DNA from: Oscillibacter sp.
GTDB taxonomy: Bacteria; Bacillota; Clostridia; Oscillospirales; Oscillospiraceae
NCBI GenBank assembly: GCA_017937405.1
Contig: JAGBDS010000047.1
Coordinates: forward strand, 1-43,878
DNA: 43,878 nucleotides
Direction: 5' to 3'
The first letter of the stretch is position 1. Every line of letters begins with the position of its first letter. Positions 14,083 through 23,323 of this stretch are shown piece by piece. A program made the position numbers and the translations under genes. The notes below the pieces were generated by a model, which worked only from the letters and a program-made list of their open reading frames with translations, ran no database searches and was not told the DNA's origin.

Positions 14083-15396
14083 ATGTGGTTCGACGAAGCA
14101 GTCATTTATCAGATTTATCCCCTGGGGCTGTGCGGCGCCCCGGCGGAAAACGACGGCGTCCAGGCCCACCGCATCCTGCGGCTGGCGGAGTGGGCGGCCC
14201 ACATCCGGCAGCTGGGCGCGGACACGGTCCTTTTGAATCCCGTGTTCGACAGTGACCGCCACGGCTACGACACCCGGGACTATTTCACCGTGGACCCGAG
14301 ACTTGGCACCAACGAGGACCTGGCCCAGGTCTGCCGGGTTTTTCGCGACGCAGGCCTACGGGTAATTTTCGACGGCGTGTTCAACCATGTGGGCCGGGGC
14401 TTCTGGGCCTTCCGGGACGTGCGGGAGAAGAAGTGGGACAGCCCCTACAAGGACTGGTTCCGCGTCAGCTTCGACGGGAACACGGAATACAACGACGGCT
14501 TCTGGTACGAGGGCTGGGAGGGCCACAACGAGCTGGTGAAGCTGAACCTCCAGAACCCCGCCGTGGTGGAGCACCAGTTCCAGGCCATCCGGGCCTGGGT
14601 GGAGCAGTTCGGCATTGATGGGCTGCGGCTGGACGTGGCCTACTGCCTGCCGACTGATTACCTCCGCCAGCTCCGGGCGTTTACCCAGGGGCTGAAGCCG
14701 GATTTCGTCCTGCTGGGCGAGACGCTCCACGGCGACTACAACCGCTGGATGGGGCCGGAGCGGTGCCACTCCGTCACCAACTACGAGTGCTACAAGGGGC
14801 TGTGGTCCAGCTTCAACTCCATGAACCTCTTTGAAATTTGCCACTCTCTCGCCCGGCAGTTCGGCCCGGAGCAGTGGACGCTGTACAAGGGCGCCCACCT
14901 GCTGGGCTTCCTGGACAACCACGACGTCACCCGCATTGCCTCCCAACTGACTAATCCCGCCCACCTGCCTCTGGCCTACGCCCTGTTGTTCGGTATGCCC
15001 GGGGTGCCTGCCATCTATTATGGCAGTGAGTGGGGCATGGAGGGCGTCAAGGGCGGCGGCACCGACGCCCCTCTCCGCCCGGAGGTGGAAACGCCCCGAT
15101 GGATGGAATTGACAGATTATATTGCCAAGCTGGCCGCCGCCCACCGCCAGAGTCCCGCTCTGTGCTATGGCAGCTACCGCAATGTGGTGCTGACCAACCG
15201 CCAGTGCATTTTCGAGCGGGCCACAGAGGGTCAACGGGTGCTGGTGGCGGTCAACGCCGACAGCCAGCCTTACACCGCCCACTTCGACGCTGGCTGCGGC
15301 CGGGCGGTGGACCTCATCACCGGACAGTCCCATGACTTTGGCGGGGGCGGTGAGCTGCCACCATACAGCGCCTTTTACTGGCAGATGGAGCGGTAA
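14083..15396 (+). CDS. GH13 alpha-amylase-family glycosidase
   Basis: A 437-residue cytosolic enzyme of glycoside hydrolase family 13, probably acting on alpha-glucans or maltodextrins. The conserved GH13 regions are visible: DGVFNH (97-102), GLRLDVA (180-186, nucleophile Asp184), LLGETL (210-215, acid/base Glu213) and FLDNHD (276-281, Asp281). It has no signal peptide and no long N-terminal domain. The beginning, FDEAVIYQIYPLGLCGA, resembles cyclomaltodextrinase or maltogenic-amylase-like enzymes. An AGGAGG site lies 10 nt before the ATG. The next gene, a sugar kinase, starts 12 nt after its stop, so the two form an operon for intracellular sugar use. The precise substrate cannot be fixed from sequence. 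Confidence 0.9.
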   Translation: MWFDEAVIYQIYPLGLCGAPAENDGVQAHRILRLAEWAAHIRQLGADTVLLNPVFDSDRHGYDTRDYFTVDPRLGTNEDLAQVCRVFRDAGLRVIFDGVFNHVGRGFWAFRDVREKKWDSPYKDWFRVSFDGNTEYNDGFWYEGWEGHNELVKLNLQNPAVVEHQFQAIRAWVEQFGIDGLRLDVAYCLPTDYLRQLRAFTQGLKPDFVLLGETLHGDYNRWMGPERCHSVTNYECYKGLWSSFNSMNLFEICHSLARQFGPEQWTLYKGAHLLGFLDNHDVTRIASQLTNPAHLPLAYALLFGMPGVPAIYYGSEWGMEGVKGGGTDAPLRPEVETPRWMELTDYIAKLAAAHRQSPALCYGSYRNVVLTNRQCIFERATEGQRVLVAVNADSQPYTAHFDAGCGRAVDLITGQSHDFGGGGELPPYSAFYWQMER

Positions 15397-15408
15397 GGAG
15401 GAATGGCT

Positions 15409-16755
15409 ATGTCCACGCTCATCGGTCTTGACACCGGCACCACCTCCATCAGCGCCGTGGCGGTGGATACCGTTTCCGGCGCGCTGCCGCGGGCCGTCAC
15501 GGTCCCCAATGACAGTGCGCTTCCCTCCCCGGACGGCGTGTCCCGGCTCCAGGATCCCGCCCGCATTGCGAAAACCGCCTTGGCCCTGAAAGAGGCGCTG
15601 GCAGCGGAGTTTTCCCCGGTGGCTGCTATCGGTGTCACCGGCCAGATGCACGGCATCCTCTATCTGGACCGGGCAGGCCGGGCGGTGAGTCCGCTGTACA
15701 CCTGGCAGGATGGCCGGGGAAACCGTCCCTACGGAGACAGCAGTTACGCCGCCTATCTCACCGCCCGGTCCGGCTATGCATTGGCCTCCGGGTTCGGGCT
15801 GGTCACCCACTTTATCAACCGGGAACAAGGCCTTGTCCCGGCGGAGGCCGTCACCTTCTGCACCATTCAGGACTACATCGCCATGCTGCTGGCCCACCGG
15901 GAGGCCCCGCTGGTCCATGCCAGCAGCGCCGCCAGCTTCGGCTGCTTTGATTTGGCGGCGCACACTTTTGACAGCTCCGCCATAGAAAAGGTGGAGCTTG
16001 ACAGTGCCTTCCTCCCCGCCGTGATGGCGGAGACGGCGGTCATCGGACAAGATTGCGGCGTTCCCGTGGCTGCGGCCATCGGGGATAATCAGGCGAGTGT
16101 GCTGGGTTCCCTCCGGGAAAACGCCGATATTCTGGTCAACATCGGCACCGGCAGCCAGGTCTCCGCCGTGGTGTCCGCTCCTATTCCCTTCCCCGCCGGG
16201 GCGGTCCGCCCCTATGTGGACGACAAATTCCTGTTGGCGGGCTCGCCCCTGTGCGGTGGCCGGGCCTACGCCCTGCTGCACCGCTTTTTCGCCCGGTGTG
16301 CGGAGCGGTTCGGCGGGGACATCAGCGACATCTACGCCGTGATGAACGACATGGCGGCGGAGCAGCCGGAGGACCACACGCTGACGGTGGACACCCGGTT
16401 CTGCGGCACCAGGAACGACCCCGCCCTGCGGGGCGCCGTCTCCGAAATCTCGGAGGAAAACTTCACCCCGGAGCAGCTGACCCGGGGCGTGCTGTGGGGC
16501 ATGGCCGCCGAGCTGCGGGGGCTGTACGGAGAAATGCCCCTCCTGTCCCCCGCTGTCGGACTGGTGGGCTCTGGAAACGCTGTCCGGAAAAATCCCGTGC
16601 TGCGGCGGTATCTGGAGGAACAGTTTGGCCTGCCGCTGAAGCTCCCCGCCCACCGGGAGGAAGCCGCCTTCGGCGCTGCCGTTTTTGCCGCAGCAGCGAC
16701 AGGCGTATACCGGGATATCCCCACGGCCCAGGCAGCCATGATCCATTACGAATAA
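15409..16755 (+). CDS. FGGY-family carbohydrate kinase (sedoheptulokinase-like)
   Basis: A 448-residue ATP-dependent sugar kinase of the FGGY family. The N-terminal phosphate-1 motif is LIGLDTGTTSIS. GVTGQMHGILYLD resembles the sugar-binding part of sedoheptulokinase and xylulokinase. The C-terminal ATPase half has GDNQASVLGS and NIGTGSQVSAV, then GLVGSGNAVRKNPVLRR. Start chosen at 15409: AAGGAGG at 15395-15401 is 7 nt from this ATG but only 1 nt from the ATG at 15403. It follows the GH13 gene by 12 nt, so they are probably co-transcribed. Slightly short for the family, which usually has about 450-500 residues, but all core motifs are present. The substrate (sedoheptulose, xylulose or another ketose) is uncertain. 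Confidence 0.85.
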   Translation: MSTLIGLDTGTTSISAVAVDTVSGALPRAVTVPNDSALPSPDGVSRLQDPARIAKTALALKEALAAEFSPVAAIGVTGQMHGILYLDRAGRAVSPLYTWQDGRGNRPYGDSSYAAYLTARSGYALASGFGLVTHFINREQGLVPAEAVTFCTIQDYIAMLLAHREAPLVHASSAASFGCFDLAAHTFDSSAIEKVELDSAFLPAVMAETAVIGQDCGVPVAAAIGDNQASVLGSLRENADILVNIGTGSQVSAVVSAPIPFPAGAVRPYVDDKFLLAGSPLCGGRAYALLHRFFARCAERFGGDISDIYAVMNDMAAEQPEDHTLTVDTRFCGTRNDPALRGAVSEISEENFTPEQLTRGVLWGMAAELRGLYGEMPLLSPAVGLVGSGNAVRKNPVLRRYLEEQFGLPLKLPAHREEAAFGAAVFAAAATGVYRDIPTAQAAMIHYE

Positions 16756-16759
16756 GAAA

Positions 16760-16800
16760 AAACAGGCGGAGCGTTCAAAAACGCTCCGCCTGTTTCTATT
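16760..16800. terminator. Bidirectional terminator between the sugar kinase and galE
   Basis: AAACAGGCGGAGCGT (16760-16774) pairs perfectly with ACGCTCCGCCTGTTT (16781-16795). A-run before and T-rich tract after serve both convergent transcripts. Confidence 0.88.
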
Positions 16801-16805
16801 TTACC

Positions 16806-17825
16806 TTATTCCGCATAGCCGTCAGGGTTCTGATTCTGCCATTTCCAGCTGGAGGCGCACATCTCGTCGATGCCCAGCTCCGCCCGCCAGCCCAGCTCCT
16901 CCCAGGCCTTGGCGGGGTCCGCCCAACATTCCGCGATATCGCCCTCCCGGCGGTCATCCACCACATAGGGCAGTTCCTTGCCGCAGGCCTTTTCATAGGC
17001 ATGGAGTACCTCCAGGACGCTGTATCCCCGGCCGGTGCCCAGATTGCACACGAACAGGCCGCAGTTTTCTTCCAGTTTCTTCAGCGCCGCCACATGGCCC
17101 TTCGCCAGGTCCACCACATGGATGTAGTCCCGGACGCCGGTGCCGTCGGGCGTGGGCCAGTCGCCGCCGAAGACGTGGAGCTTCTCCAGCTTCCCCACTG
17201 CCACCTGGGCGATGTAGGGCACCAGGTTGTTGGGAATGCCCCGGGGGTCCTCCCCGATGAGTCCGGAAGCATGGGCGCCGATGGGGTTGAAGTACCGCAG
17301 CAGCGCCACGTTCCAGTCCGGCTCCGCCGCGCAGAGGTCCGTCAGGATGCGCTCAATGAACAGTTTGGAGGTGCCGTAGGGGTTGGTGGTACCGCCCACG
17401 GGGAAATCCTCCCGGATAGGGACGCTGGCCGGGTCCCCGTACACCGTGGCGGAGGAGGAAAAAATGAGGTTCTTCACCTGATGGCGGCGCATGGCCCGCA
17501 GGAGGTTCAGGGTGCTCTCCAGGTTGTTGCCATAATACTCCAGGGGCTTCCGAACGCTCTCCCCCACGGCCTTCAATCCCGCGAAGTGGATGACGGCGGT
17601 GATGTCCGGGTTCTGGGCGAACACTTCCTCCAGACCCTCCGGGTCGCAGACGTCTACCTGGAAGAGTGGGATGGTCTTCCCGGTAATGCGCTCCACCCGG
17701 CGCAGGGCCTCCCGGCTGGCGTTGACCAGATTGTCCACTGCCACGATGTCTACGCCGCCCTCCAACAGCTCCACGCAGGTATGGCTGCCGATATAACCGG
17801 CGGCGCCTGTAACCAAAATCGACAT
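16806..17825 (-). CDS. galE: UDP-glucose 4-epimerase
   Basis: A 339-residue NAD-dependent short-chain dehydrogenase/reductase that interconverts UDP-glucose and UDP-galactose in the cytosol. The nucleotide-binding motif GAAGYIGSH is at 8-16, the catalytic Ser in SSSATVYG (123-130), and the YGTSK pair Tyr150/Lys154 completes the active site. Length matches the family. Start chosen at 17825, with GGAGGAAAG just upstream; an upstream in-frame extension lacks a ribosome site. It is convergent with the sugar kinase and shares its terminator. It fits the Leloir pathway and supply of galactose for cell-surface glycans. Confidence 0.95.
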   Translation of the reverse strand: MSILVTGAAGYIGSHTCVELLEGGVDIVAVDNLVNASREALRRVERITGKTIPLFQVDVCDPEGLEEVFAQNPDITAVIHFAGLKAVGESVRKPLEYYGNNLESTLNLLRAMRRHQVKNLIFSSSATVYGDPASVPIREDFPVGGTTNPYGTSKLFIERILTDLCAAEPDWNVALLRYFNPIGAHASGLIGEDPRGIPNNLVPYIAQVAVGKLEKLHVFGGDWPTPDGTGVRDYIHVVDLAKGHVAALKKLEENCGLFVCNLGTGRGYSVLEVLHAYEKACGKELPYVVDDRREGDIAECWADPAKAWEELGWRAELGIDEMCASSWKWQNQNPDGYAE

Positions 17826-17901
17826 AGGCTTTCCTCCCAACGCCGTCATGTGCACGGCGCGTTTTTGATGATTCAGTATATCACTGCCGTTCCAGAAATA
17901 C

Positions 17902-17923
17902 AAGCCGCCCTTTCGGGCGGCTT
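17902..17923. terminator. Hairpin terminator downstream of the methyltransferase gene
   Basis: AAGCCGCCC and GGGCGGCTT form a perfect 9-bp stem around TTTC, the same 22-nt sequence as at 19006-19027. On the - strand it is followed by a T-rich stretch (GTATTTC). Confidence 0.65.
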
Positions 17924-17948
17924 ATCAGGCTGCCCAATCAACCGGGCT

Positions 17949-18740
17949 TTACGAAACAGTCTCCAGTTCATACAGGCGGCAGATCTTACGGTAAAGCTTT
18001 TCTGAAAATATAACTCTGAAGAAAGCCCGTTCGGAAGGCTGCAGCTCATTGACCAGATGCTTAGGCGTAAATGAATGTTCCCCCTTGAGCCTGATCTTCG
18101 TATCATGCAGCAAGCTCTGCACATCATCCATGCCGTACAATTCCGTAACGCCTACTTCGTTGACAGGGTTTTTATACTTCGATGCTTTTGCGCCGAATTC
18201 CGTGTAGGCATCCACCAGAATATGGAGGTGGGAATACTTCCTCTCCAATGCCTGAAACAAGCGGATCATCTGCCCGTTCGTCAGATACATGCTGATGCCT
18301 TCCAAAAGAACGACCGCTGTCTCGCTGTCAGGAAGCCTTTCTATTTGTTCTGCCTTCGAGGCGTCCACAGCCATCATATGATAGACAGCACTTTCCTCGT
18401 AGTATTTCTTTCGCAGCGAAAGTACCTCGGGAAAATCCGCATCGATCCAATTTATATACGGCGCTTTGACCCGCAGGCACCGGCTGTCCAGCCCGCATCC
18501 GATATGCAGGACGAGGGCATCATTCTTTGCCCGGAGCATCGCCTCTGTCCAGTCATCAAACACCCTTGCCCGCATTGCCATATTGTAGGCCAGCCATTTT
18601 GATCTCAATTTTCCGTGGACTGGAAAAGATTCCGCTTTCCAGATTTCTTCAGCAGCAGGATCACTCAAAATGATCCCTTTTCTGCTGACCTGTGATTTTC
18701 CATACAGCGGGATAAATAAAGTTTTGCTGACGCTGTTCAT
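17949..18740 (-). CDS. Class I SAM-dependent methyltransferase (leucine-carboxyl-methyltransferase-like)
   Basis: A 263-residue protein with the SAM-binding motif LVLHIGCGLDSRCLRV (about 76-91), an acidic motif II around NWIDADFPEV (97-106), and VVLLEGISMYL. This pattern is typical of the leucine carboxyl methyltransferase/PPM1-like group found widely in bacteria, with mostly unknown substrates, often small metabolites or polyketide-like molecules. Start taken at 18740, preceded by a G-rich tract (AGGGGGG); ATGs further upstream have no ribosome site. GC content is visibly lower than its neighbours, and it is flanked by two identical terminator hairpins, which suggests separate acquisition. 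It stands alone between galE and the efflux operon. No function can be assigned beyond methyl transfer. Confidence 0.8.
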   Translation of the reverse strand: MNSVSKTLFIPLYGKSQVSRKGIILSDPAAEEIWKAESFPVHGKLRSKWLAYNMAMRARVFDDWTEAMLRAKNDALVLHIGCGLDSRCLRVKAPYINWIDADFPEVLSLRKKYYEESAVYHMMAVDASKAEQIERLPDSETAVVLLEGISMYLTNGQMIRLFQALERKYSHLHILVDAYTEFGAKASKYKNPVNEVGVTELYGMDDVQSLLHDTKIRLKGEHSFTPKHLVNELQPSERAFFRVIFSEKLYRKICRLYELETVS

Positions 18741-19005
18741 AAGCCCCCCTACATTCCGGTCGGTGAAGTTCATCATAGCATACCGCGGCACTGCCCGCAG
18801 CAAAGACGGTTGGGGAAATCAACAGAACTAGATCTATCAACATTTTAGTGAAAAGGGACTGAATGGAAACCCAAAGGCACCCCTCCCGGATGATCTCCGC
18901 GCCAAGAGCCGGGCCTTGCCCGGCCGCACTCCGAATCGCGCCTGCGGGTGCAGCCTCTCGCAACGTTCTTCCGCCGCACGGGTTTCCCGTTTTATCGGCA
19001 GCCGG

Positions 19006-19027
19006 AAGCCGCCCTTTCGGGCGGCTT
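19006..19027. terminator. Terminator of the efflux operon
   Basis: The 9-bp stem with TTTC/GAAA loop is identical to 17902-17923. It lies 10 bp beyond the stop codon of the RND gene on the - strand. The 265 bp between it and the methyltransferase start hold nothing I can support. Confidence 0.65.
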
Positions 19028-19036
19028 GTATGGCGG

Positions 19037-22000
19037 TCAGTGGGTCTCTGCGGGGACATTGGCCTCCGGCAGGGGCTCCGCCGTCTTTTTCTTCCGGCGG
19101 AAACGCTTGGGCAGATCATCGATGACGGAGTAGAACACCGGGGTGAACAGCAGCGTCACGATGGTGGAGATGACCATGCCGGAAATCATGGTGATGCCCA
19201 TATCGCTCATCATCTCCAGGGTATCGCCCATAGCCAGGGCCATGGGGACCATGGCCAGGACGGTGGTGAGGGTGGTCATCAGGATGGGACGGATACGGAG
19301 GGGGCAGGCATGGAGGATAGCCTCCTCCCGGCTCTCGCCCATCTCCCGGCGGACCTTGATGTAGTCCACCAGTACGATGGAGTTGTTGACCACGGTGCCA
19401 GCCAGCATGATGAGGGACACCAGGGAGATCACAGACAGGTCCCGGCCCGTGACCGGCAGGGCGAACAGGGCGCCGGAGAAGGCCACCGGCAAGATCATCA
19501 TGATGATGACGGGCATGAGGAAGGACTCGAACTGGGCCGCCAGGATGAAGTACACCAGGCCCAGGGCCACCAGCAGCGCCAGCAGCAGGTCGGTGAAGCT
19601 CTCCATCATCTCCTCGTAGCTGCCGCTGATGGAGGCCGTGTAGCCCTCCGGCAGGGCGTAGCTGTCCAGGATCTGGTTGATGCTGGCGGTCATGGCGGTG
19701 ACGTTACCGCTGAGGGTGGAGCCGGTGATGCGCACCTGGCGGGACTGGTTGCTACGGGTGATGGTCTGGGGTGCCTGGACCACCTCCACGTTTGCCACGG
19801 CGTTCAGGGGCACATAGCCGCCCATGGCGGTGGCGATGGACATGGAGCCCAGGGCGTCCAGGCTTTCGGCGGCGGAGCCGTCGCCCTTGACCACCACGTC
19901 CAGCTCCTTGTTGTCGATGGTGACGGTGGTGGCGGTGGCGCCGGTGAGGGATTCCCGGACGGCGGTGCCCACCTGGGCGGCGGTGAGGCCGTAGCGGGCG
20001 GCGGCCTCCCGGTTCATGGTGACCTTCACCTGAGGCACCTGCCGGGCCACGGAGCTGGTGACATCCACGGCGTCCTCCAGGGCGCCGATCTGGTCCGTCA
20101 GGTCGGCGGCGATCATGGCGAGGGTGCCGTAATCATCGCCGGTGATGTCCAAGCTGATCTCGTCGCCGCTCATCATGGCGGTCATATCAGAAGATGTAAT
20201 GGTGATCTCGCAGCCCGCGATGTCCCGCAGCAGGGGCCGCAGGGCGTCCGCCACGTCGTCGCTGCTGCGCTTGCGCTCGCTCTTGCCGCATAGCTCCAGA
20301 CCCACGGAGGCGGTCTCCGCCTGGGCGATATAGTACATGTCCTCCAGCTCCGGGACGTTCTCCTCGGCGATGGCTGTGATGCGGTCGGCGATAGCCATGG
20401 TCTCATGGATCTGGGAGCCGATGGGCATACTGACGGTGATGGAAACCTCTCCCATGTCCATGGACGGCAGCAGCACCGCGTTAGTGGTGAGGCAGCAGCC
20501 CACGAAGAACACCACCAGGGCCACAGAGGCCAGCATACCGACCTTCAAGTGGTGGACAAAGTAGTTCAGCAGCCGCAGGTACAGGTCATACAGCTTGCCG
20601 AACCAGCCGCCCACCTTGGCACCAAGGGCATTCTGCTTCTTCTCCGCCTTTTTCAGCTGGTCCTGCCGGACCTTGTTCTCATCCAGCAGCAGGTAGCACA
20701 GCAGGGGCACCAGGGTCAGAGCAATCGCCATGGAGCCTAAGATCAGGAAGCCGATGGTCAGGCAGAAATCGTCGAACAGCATCCCCGCCATGCCGCCGGA
20801 GAGTCCGATAGGCACGAACACCGCCACGGTGGTAAGCGTCGAGGCAATGACGGAGGTAGTGACTTCCTTGGTACCGTCGACACAGGCGCTCATGCGGTCA
20901 TGACCCTCCGCCGCGAAGCGGTAGATGTTCTCCAGCACCACGATGGAGTTATCCACGATCATGCCCACGCCCATGGCGATGCCGCCCAGGGACATCATGT
21001 TCAGCGTCAGGTCAAAGACGTTCATCAGCACGAACACCGCCAGGATGCACACCGGCATGGACACGGCGATGGCCATGGTGGCGCCGAAGCGCCGCAGGAA
21101 CAGGAAGGTCACCACGGCTGCCAGCACCACGCCCAGAATGATGTTCTGCAGGGCGGCGCTGACGGCCAGATGGATAAAATCGGAGGCCAGGTAAGGCAGG
21201 GCATAATGGACGGAGCGGTTCTCCTCCGCCAGGGAGGCCATCCGCTTGGCGACCTTGTTTGCCACCTGGTTCTCGTTGGCGCCGGACTGCTTGGAAACCT
21301 GCAGCAGCACGCAGTTCTCGCCGTTCATCTCCGCCAGGGCGTCGGTCTCCTTGGATTCCAGTTCCACGTTTGCCACCTCGCCCAGACGGACCTGACCGCC
21401 GGTGGGCAAGGTGAGGATCATGTTTGCCACGTCCTCCACGGTCTGGAACTTGGCGTCGGTGGAAACGGTCAGGGTCTTGGAGCCGTTATACACGTCGCCG
21501 CCAGGATACAGCAGGTTCTCCGCCTTCAAAAACTGGGCGATATAGCTGTTGGACAGGCCGAAGCCCGCCGCCCGGGTGGGGTCCACATCCACGCTGACCT
21601 GCTGGGTGACGCCGCCGCTGATGGACACGGAGGCCACGCCGTTGATGCGCTCCAGCGCGGGGACCACTACGTCCTCCGCCAGGGTCTGGAGCTCCGCCAG
21701 GTCCTCGCCCGACAGGGCGATCATGGCGGTGGGCATCAGGTCGCTGAGGTTCATGTTGATGATCATGGGGTCCATGGCGCCGTCCGGCAGGGAGAGCATA
21801 TCGAACTTCTCCCGCAGCTTGCTGGCGGCGATGTCCAGATTCGTGTCCTCCACATAGGTGATCTGGATCTGGGTGACGCCGTCGGAGGAGGTGGAGCTGA
21901 TCTCATCCACGCCGGGGACGGACATGATGGCCGTCTCCAGGGGCCGGGTCACCAGCTCCTCCATGTCGCTGGGGGTGGCGCCGTTGTAGTAGCACACCAC

Positions 22001-22138
22001 CACCGCCATGGGGGCCTCCATATCCGGCAGCAGGGACATCTGGAGCTGCGTGGTGAATACCACGCCGAACACGGCGATCATAATGACCGCCAGGAGGGTC
22101 GTTACCCTGTGCTTGATGCAGAATCTCGCCGTACTCAT
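19037..22138 (-). CDS. RND-family efflux transporter (AcrB-like)
   Basis: A 1033-residue inner-membrane proton-driven pump of the HAE1/AcrB type. The family layout is clear: a first membrane helix at 13-32, a large periplasmic-type loop, the helix-4 block GGIAMGVGMIVDNSIVVLENIYR with the conserved Asp, a central cytosolic linker (KADQLKKAEKKQNAL region), and a second repeat with SLIMLAGTVVNNSIVLVDYI. Length matches the family. It follows the fusion-protein gene by 6 nt, and its ribosome site AGAGGGG overlaps that gene's stop. With the adaptor and TolC-like genes upstream it forms a tripartite-type exporter under a TetR regulator. Substrate unknown; drugs, bile acids or lipids are possible. 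RND pumps exist in monoderm Firmicutes, where no outer membrane has to be crossed. Confidence 0.93.
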   Translation of the reverse strand: MSTARFCIKHRVTTLLAVIMIAVFGVVFTTQLQMSLLPDMEAPMAVVVCYYNGATPSDMEELVTRPLETAIMSVPGVDEISSTSSDGVTQIQITYVEDTNLDIAASKLREKFDMLSLPDGAMDPMIINMNLSDLMPTAMIALSGEDLAELQTLAEDVVVPALERINGVASVSISGGVTQQVSVDVDPTRAAGFGLSNSYIAQFLKAENLLYPGGDVYNGSKTLTVSTDAKFQTVEDVANMILTLPTGGQVRLGEVANVELESKETDALAEMNGENCVLLQVSKQSGANENQVANKVAKRMASLAEENRSVHYALPYLASDFIHLAVSAALQNIILGVVLAAVVTFLFLRRFGATMAIAVSMPVCILAVFVLMNVFDLTLNMMSLGGIAMGVGMIVDNSIVVLENIYRFAAEGHDRMSACVDGTKEVTTSVIASTLTTVAVFVPIGLSGGMAGMLFDDFCLTIGFLILGSMAIALTLVPLLCYLLLDENKVRQDQLKKAEKKQNALGAKVGGWFGKLYDLYLRLLNYFVHHLKVGMLASVALVVFFVGCCLTTNAVLLPSMDMGEVSITVSMPIGSQIHETMAIADRITAIAEENVPELEDMYYIAQAETASVGLELCGKSERKRSSDDVADALRPLLRDIAGCEITITSSDMTAMMSGDEISLDITGDDYGTLAMIAADLTDQIGALEDAVDVTSSVARQVPQVKVTMNREAAARYGLTAAQVGTAVRESLTGATATTVTIDNKELDVVVKGDGSAAESLDALGSMSIATAMGGYVPLNAVANVEVVQAPQTITRSNQSRQVRITGSTLSGNVTAMTASINQILDSYALPEGYTASISGSYEEMMESFTDLLLALLVALGLVYFILAAQFESFLMPVIIMMILPVAFSGALFALPVTGRDLSVISLVSLIMLAGTVVNNSIVLVDYIKVRREMGESREEAILHACPLRIRPILMTTLTTVLAMVPMALAMGDTLEMMSDMGITMISGMVISTIVTLLFTPVFYSVIDDLPKRFRRKKKTAEPLPEANVPAETH

Positions 22139-22144
22139 AGGCGC

Positions 22145-23308
22145 TTACCCCTCTTGGCCGACCACGCGGACGGGGTCGCCGTCGGCCAGGTACGCCTGGC
22201 CCACCACCACCAACTGCTGGCCCTCGGTGAGGCCTGTGGTGACCTCCGTGACGCCGCTGCCGACAAGGCCGGTGGTGACTTCGATGTACTTGGCGGTATC
22301 CTCCTCCACCACATAGACGTACTGGACGCCGTTGCTGGTGCGGATGGCCTCGGTGGGCACCACGATGGTCTGCTCCGCCACGTCGGTGTGGAAGGTCACA
22401 TCGGCGAACATGCCGCTGAGGAGGCCCGTCACGTCGGCGGGCACGGTCAGCACCACGTTATACAGCTTCGTCTGCATGTTGGCCGCCCGCTCCACAGAGC
22501 GGACAACGGCGGTGAATTTCTGGCCCGCGGCGCTGACGGTGACGTCGGCGCTGTCCCCGGCGGAGATTTTGGGCACCAACGCCTCGGAGACGGAGGCCGT
22601 CACCTTCATCTGCTCCGCACCGTCGATGACGATGAGGGGCATGGAGTTGGAAATGTAGCTGCCCTCCGTAGCATTCATGGTCACCAGGGTGCCGGACTGG
22701 GGCGCCAGTACGTTGCCGTTAGGGTCCACGTTCTCCAGGGCCGTGTCCAGCTGCTCCACGCCGCTCTTGGCATTCTGCATCCCAGCCTCCAGCTGAGACA
22801 GGGCGGAATTCCGGCCCGCCACGGCGTTCTGATAGTTCAGCTCCGCCTGATCCACCTCCAGCTGGGAGGCGGCGCCAATCTCAAACAGGGCCTTGGTGTT
22901 GGCCACATTGTCGGAAGCCAGGGCCACCTGCTTATCCAGAATGGCCTTCTGGTCCTGATAGCTCTGGACAGCAGCTTGGTAGCTGATACGGGCCGCGTTG
23001 TAGCTGGACAGGGTGCTGCCCAGGTCCAGGGTACAGAGGACGTCCCCCGCTTCCACCAGGTCGCCCGCGTTTTTATAAACCGCGGTGCACTTGGCGGGAG
23101 AGGCGATGAGAATAACGGACTCGTTGTCGGCGCTGATTTGGCCGGACACCTTGTTCTCCGTGGCAATGCTTCCTGCGGTGACGGTCTTCACCTGGACGGC
23201 GACGCCCGCCGCAGGCTCCTCCTCCACCGGCTGCTCACCGCCGCAGGCGGTGAGGGCCAGGGCCATAATGACAGCCAGCGCCGCGGCTAAAACTCTCTGA
23301 TATTTCAT
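22145..23308 (-). CDS. RND efflux periplasmic adaptor (membrane fusion protein), lipoprotein
   Basis: A 387-residue adaptor of the HlyD/AcrA family. A lipoprotein signal ends with ALTAC (Cys22). The lipoyl half-motifs flank a central alpha-hairpin (about 105-190, rich in Q, A and D), followed by the beta-barrel part (MKVTASVSEALVPKISAGDSADV) and the membrane-proximal domain (QTIVVPTEAIRTSNGVQYVYVV). It connects the RND pump to further components outside the membrane. GGAGG lies 8 nt upstream of the ATG at 23308. It sits 15 nt after the TolC-like gene and 6 nt before the RND gene. Confidence 0.9.
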   Translation of the reverse strand: MKYQRVLAAALAVIMALALTACGGEQPVEEEPAAGVAVQVKTVTAGSIATENKVSGQISADNESVILIASPAKCTAVYKNAGDLVEAGDVLCTLDLGSTLSSYNAARISYQAAVQSYQDQKAILDKQVALASDNVANTKALFEIGAASQLEVDQAELNYQNAVAGRNSALSQLEAGMQNAKSGVEQLDTALENVDPNGNVLAPQSGTLVTMNATEGSYISNSMPLIVIDGAEQMKVTASVSEALVPKISAGDSADVTVSAAGQKFTAVVRSVERAANMQTKLYNVVLTVPADVTGLLSGMFADVTFHTDVAEQTIVVPTEAIRTSNGVQYVYVVEEDTAKYIEVTTGLVGSGVTEVTTGLTEGQQLVVVGQAYLADGDPVRVVGQEG

Positions 23309-23323
23309 ACAGGCAGCCTCCAA

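Noticed and set aside
14356..16746. Long - strand frame opposite the glycosidase and sugar kinase
   Set aside because: Shadow frame without ribosome site; catalytic motifs of both + strand genes are intact.
20900..23290. Long + strand frame antisense to the RND and adaptor genes
   Set aside because: His/Gly/Val-rich shadow of GC-rich coding sequence; the - strand products are clear family members.
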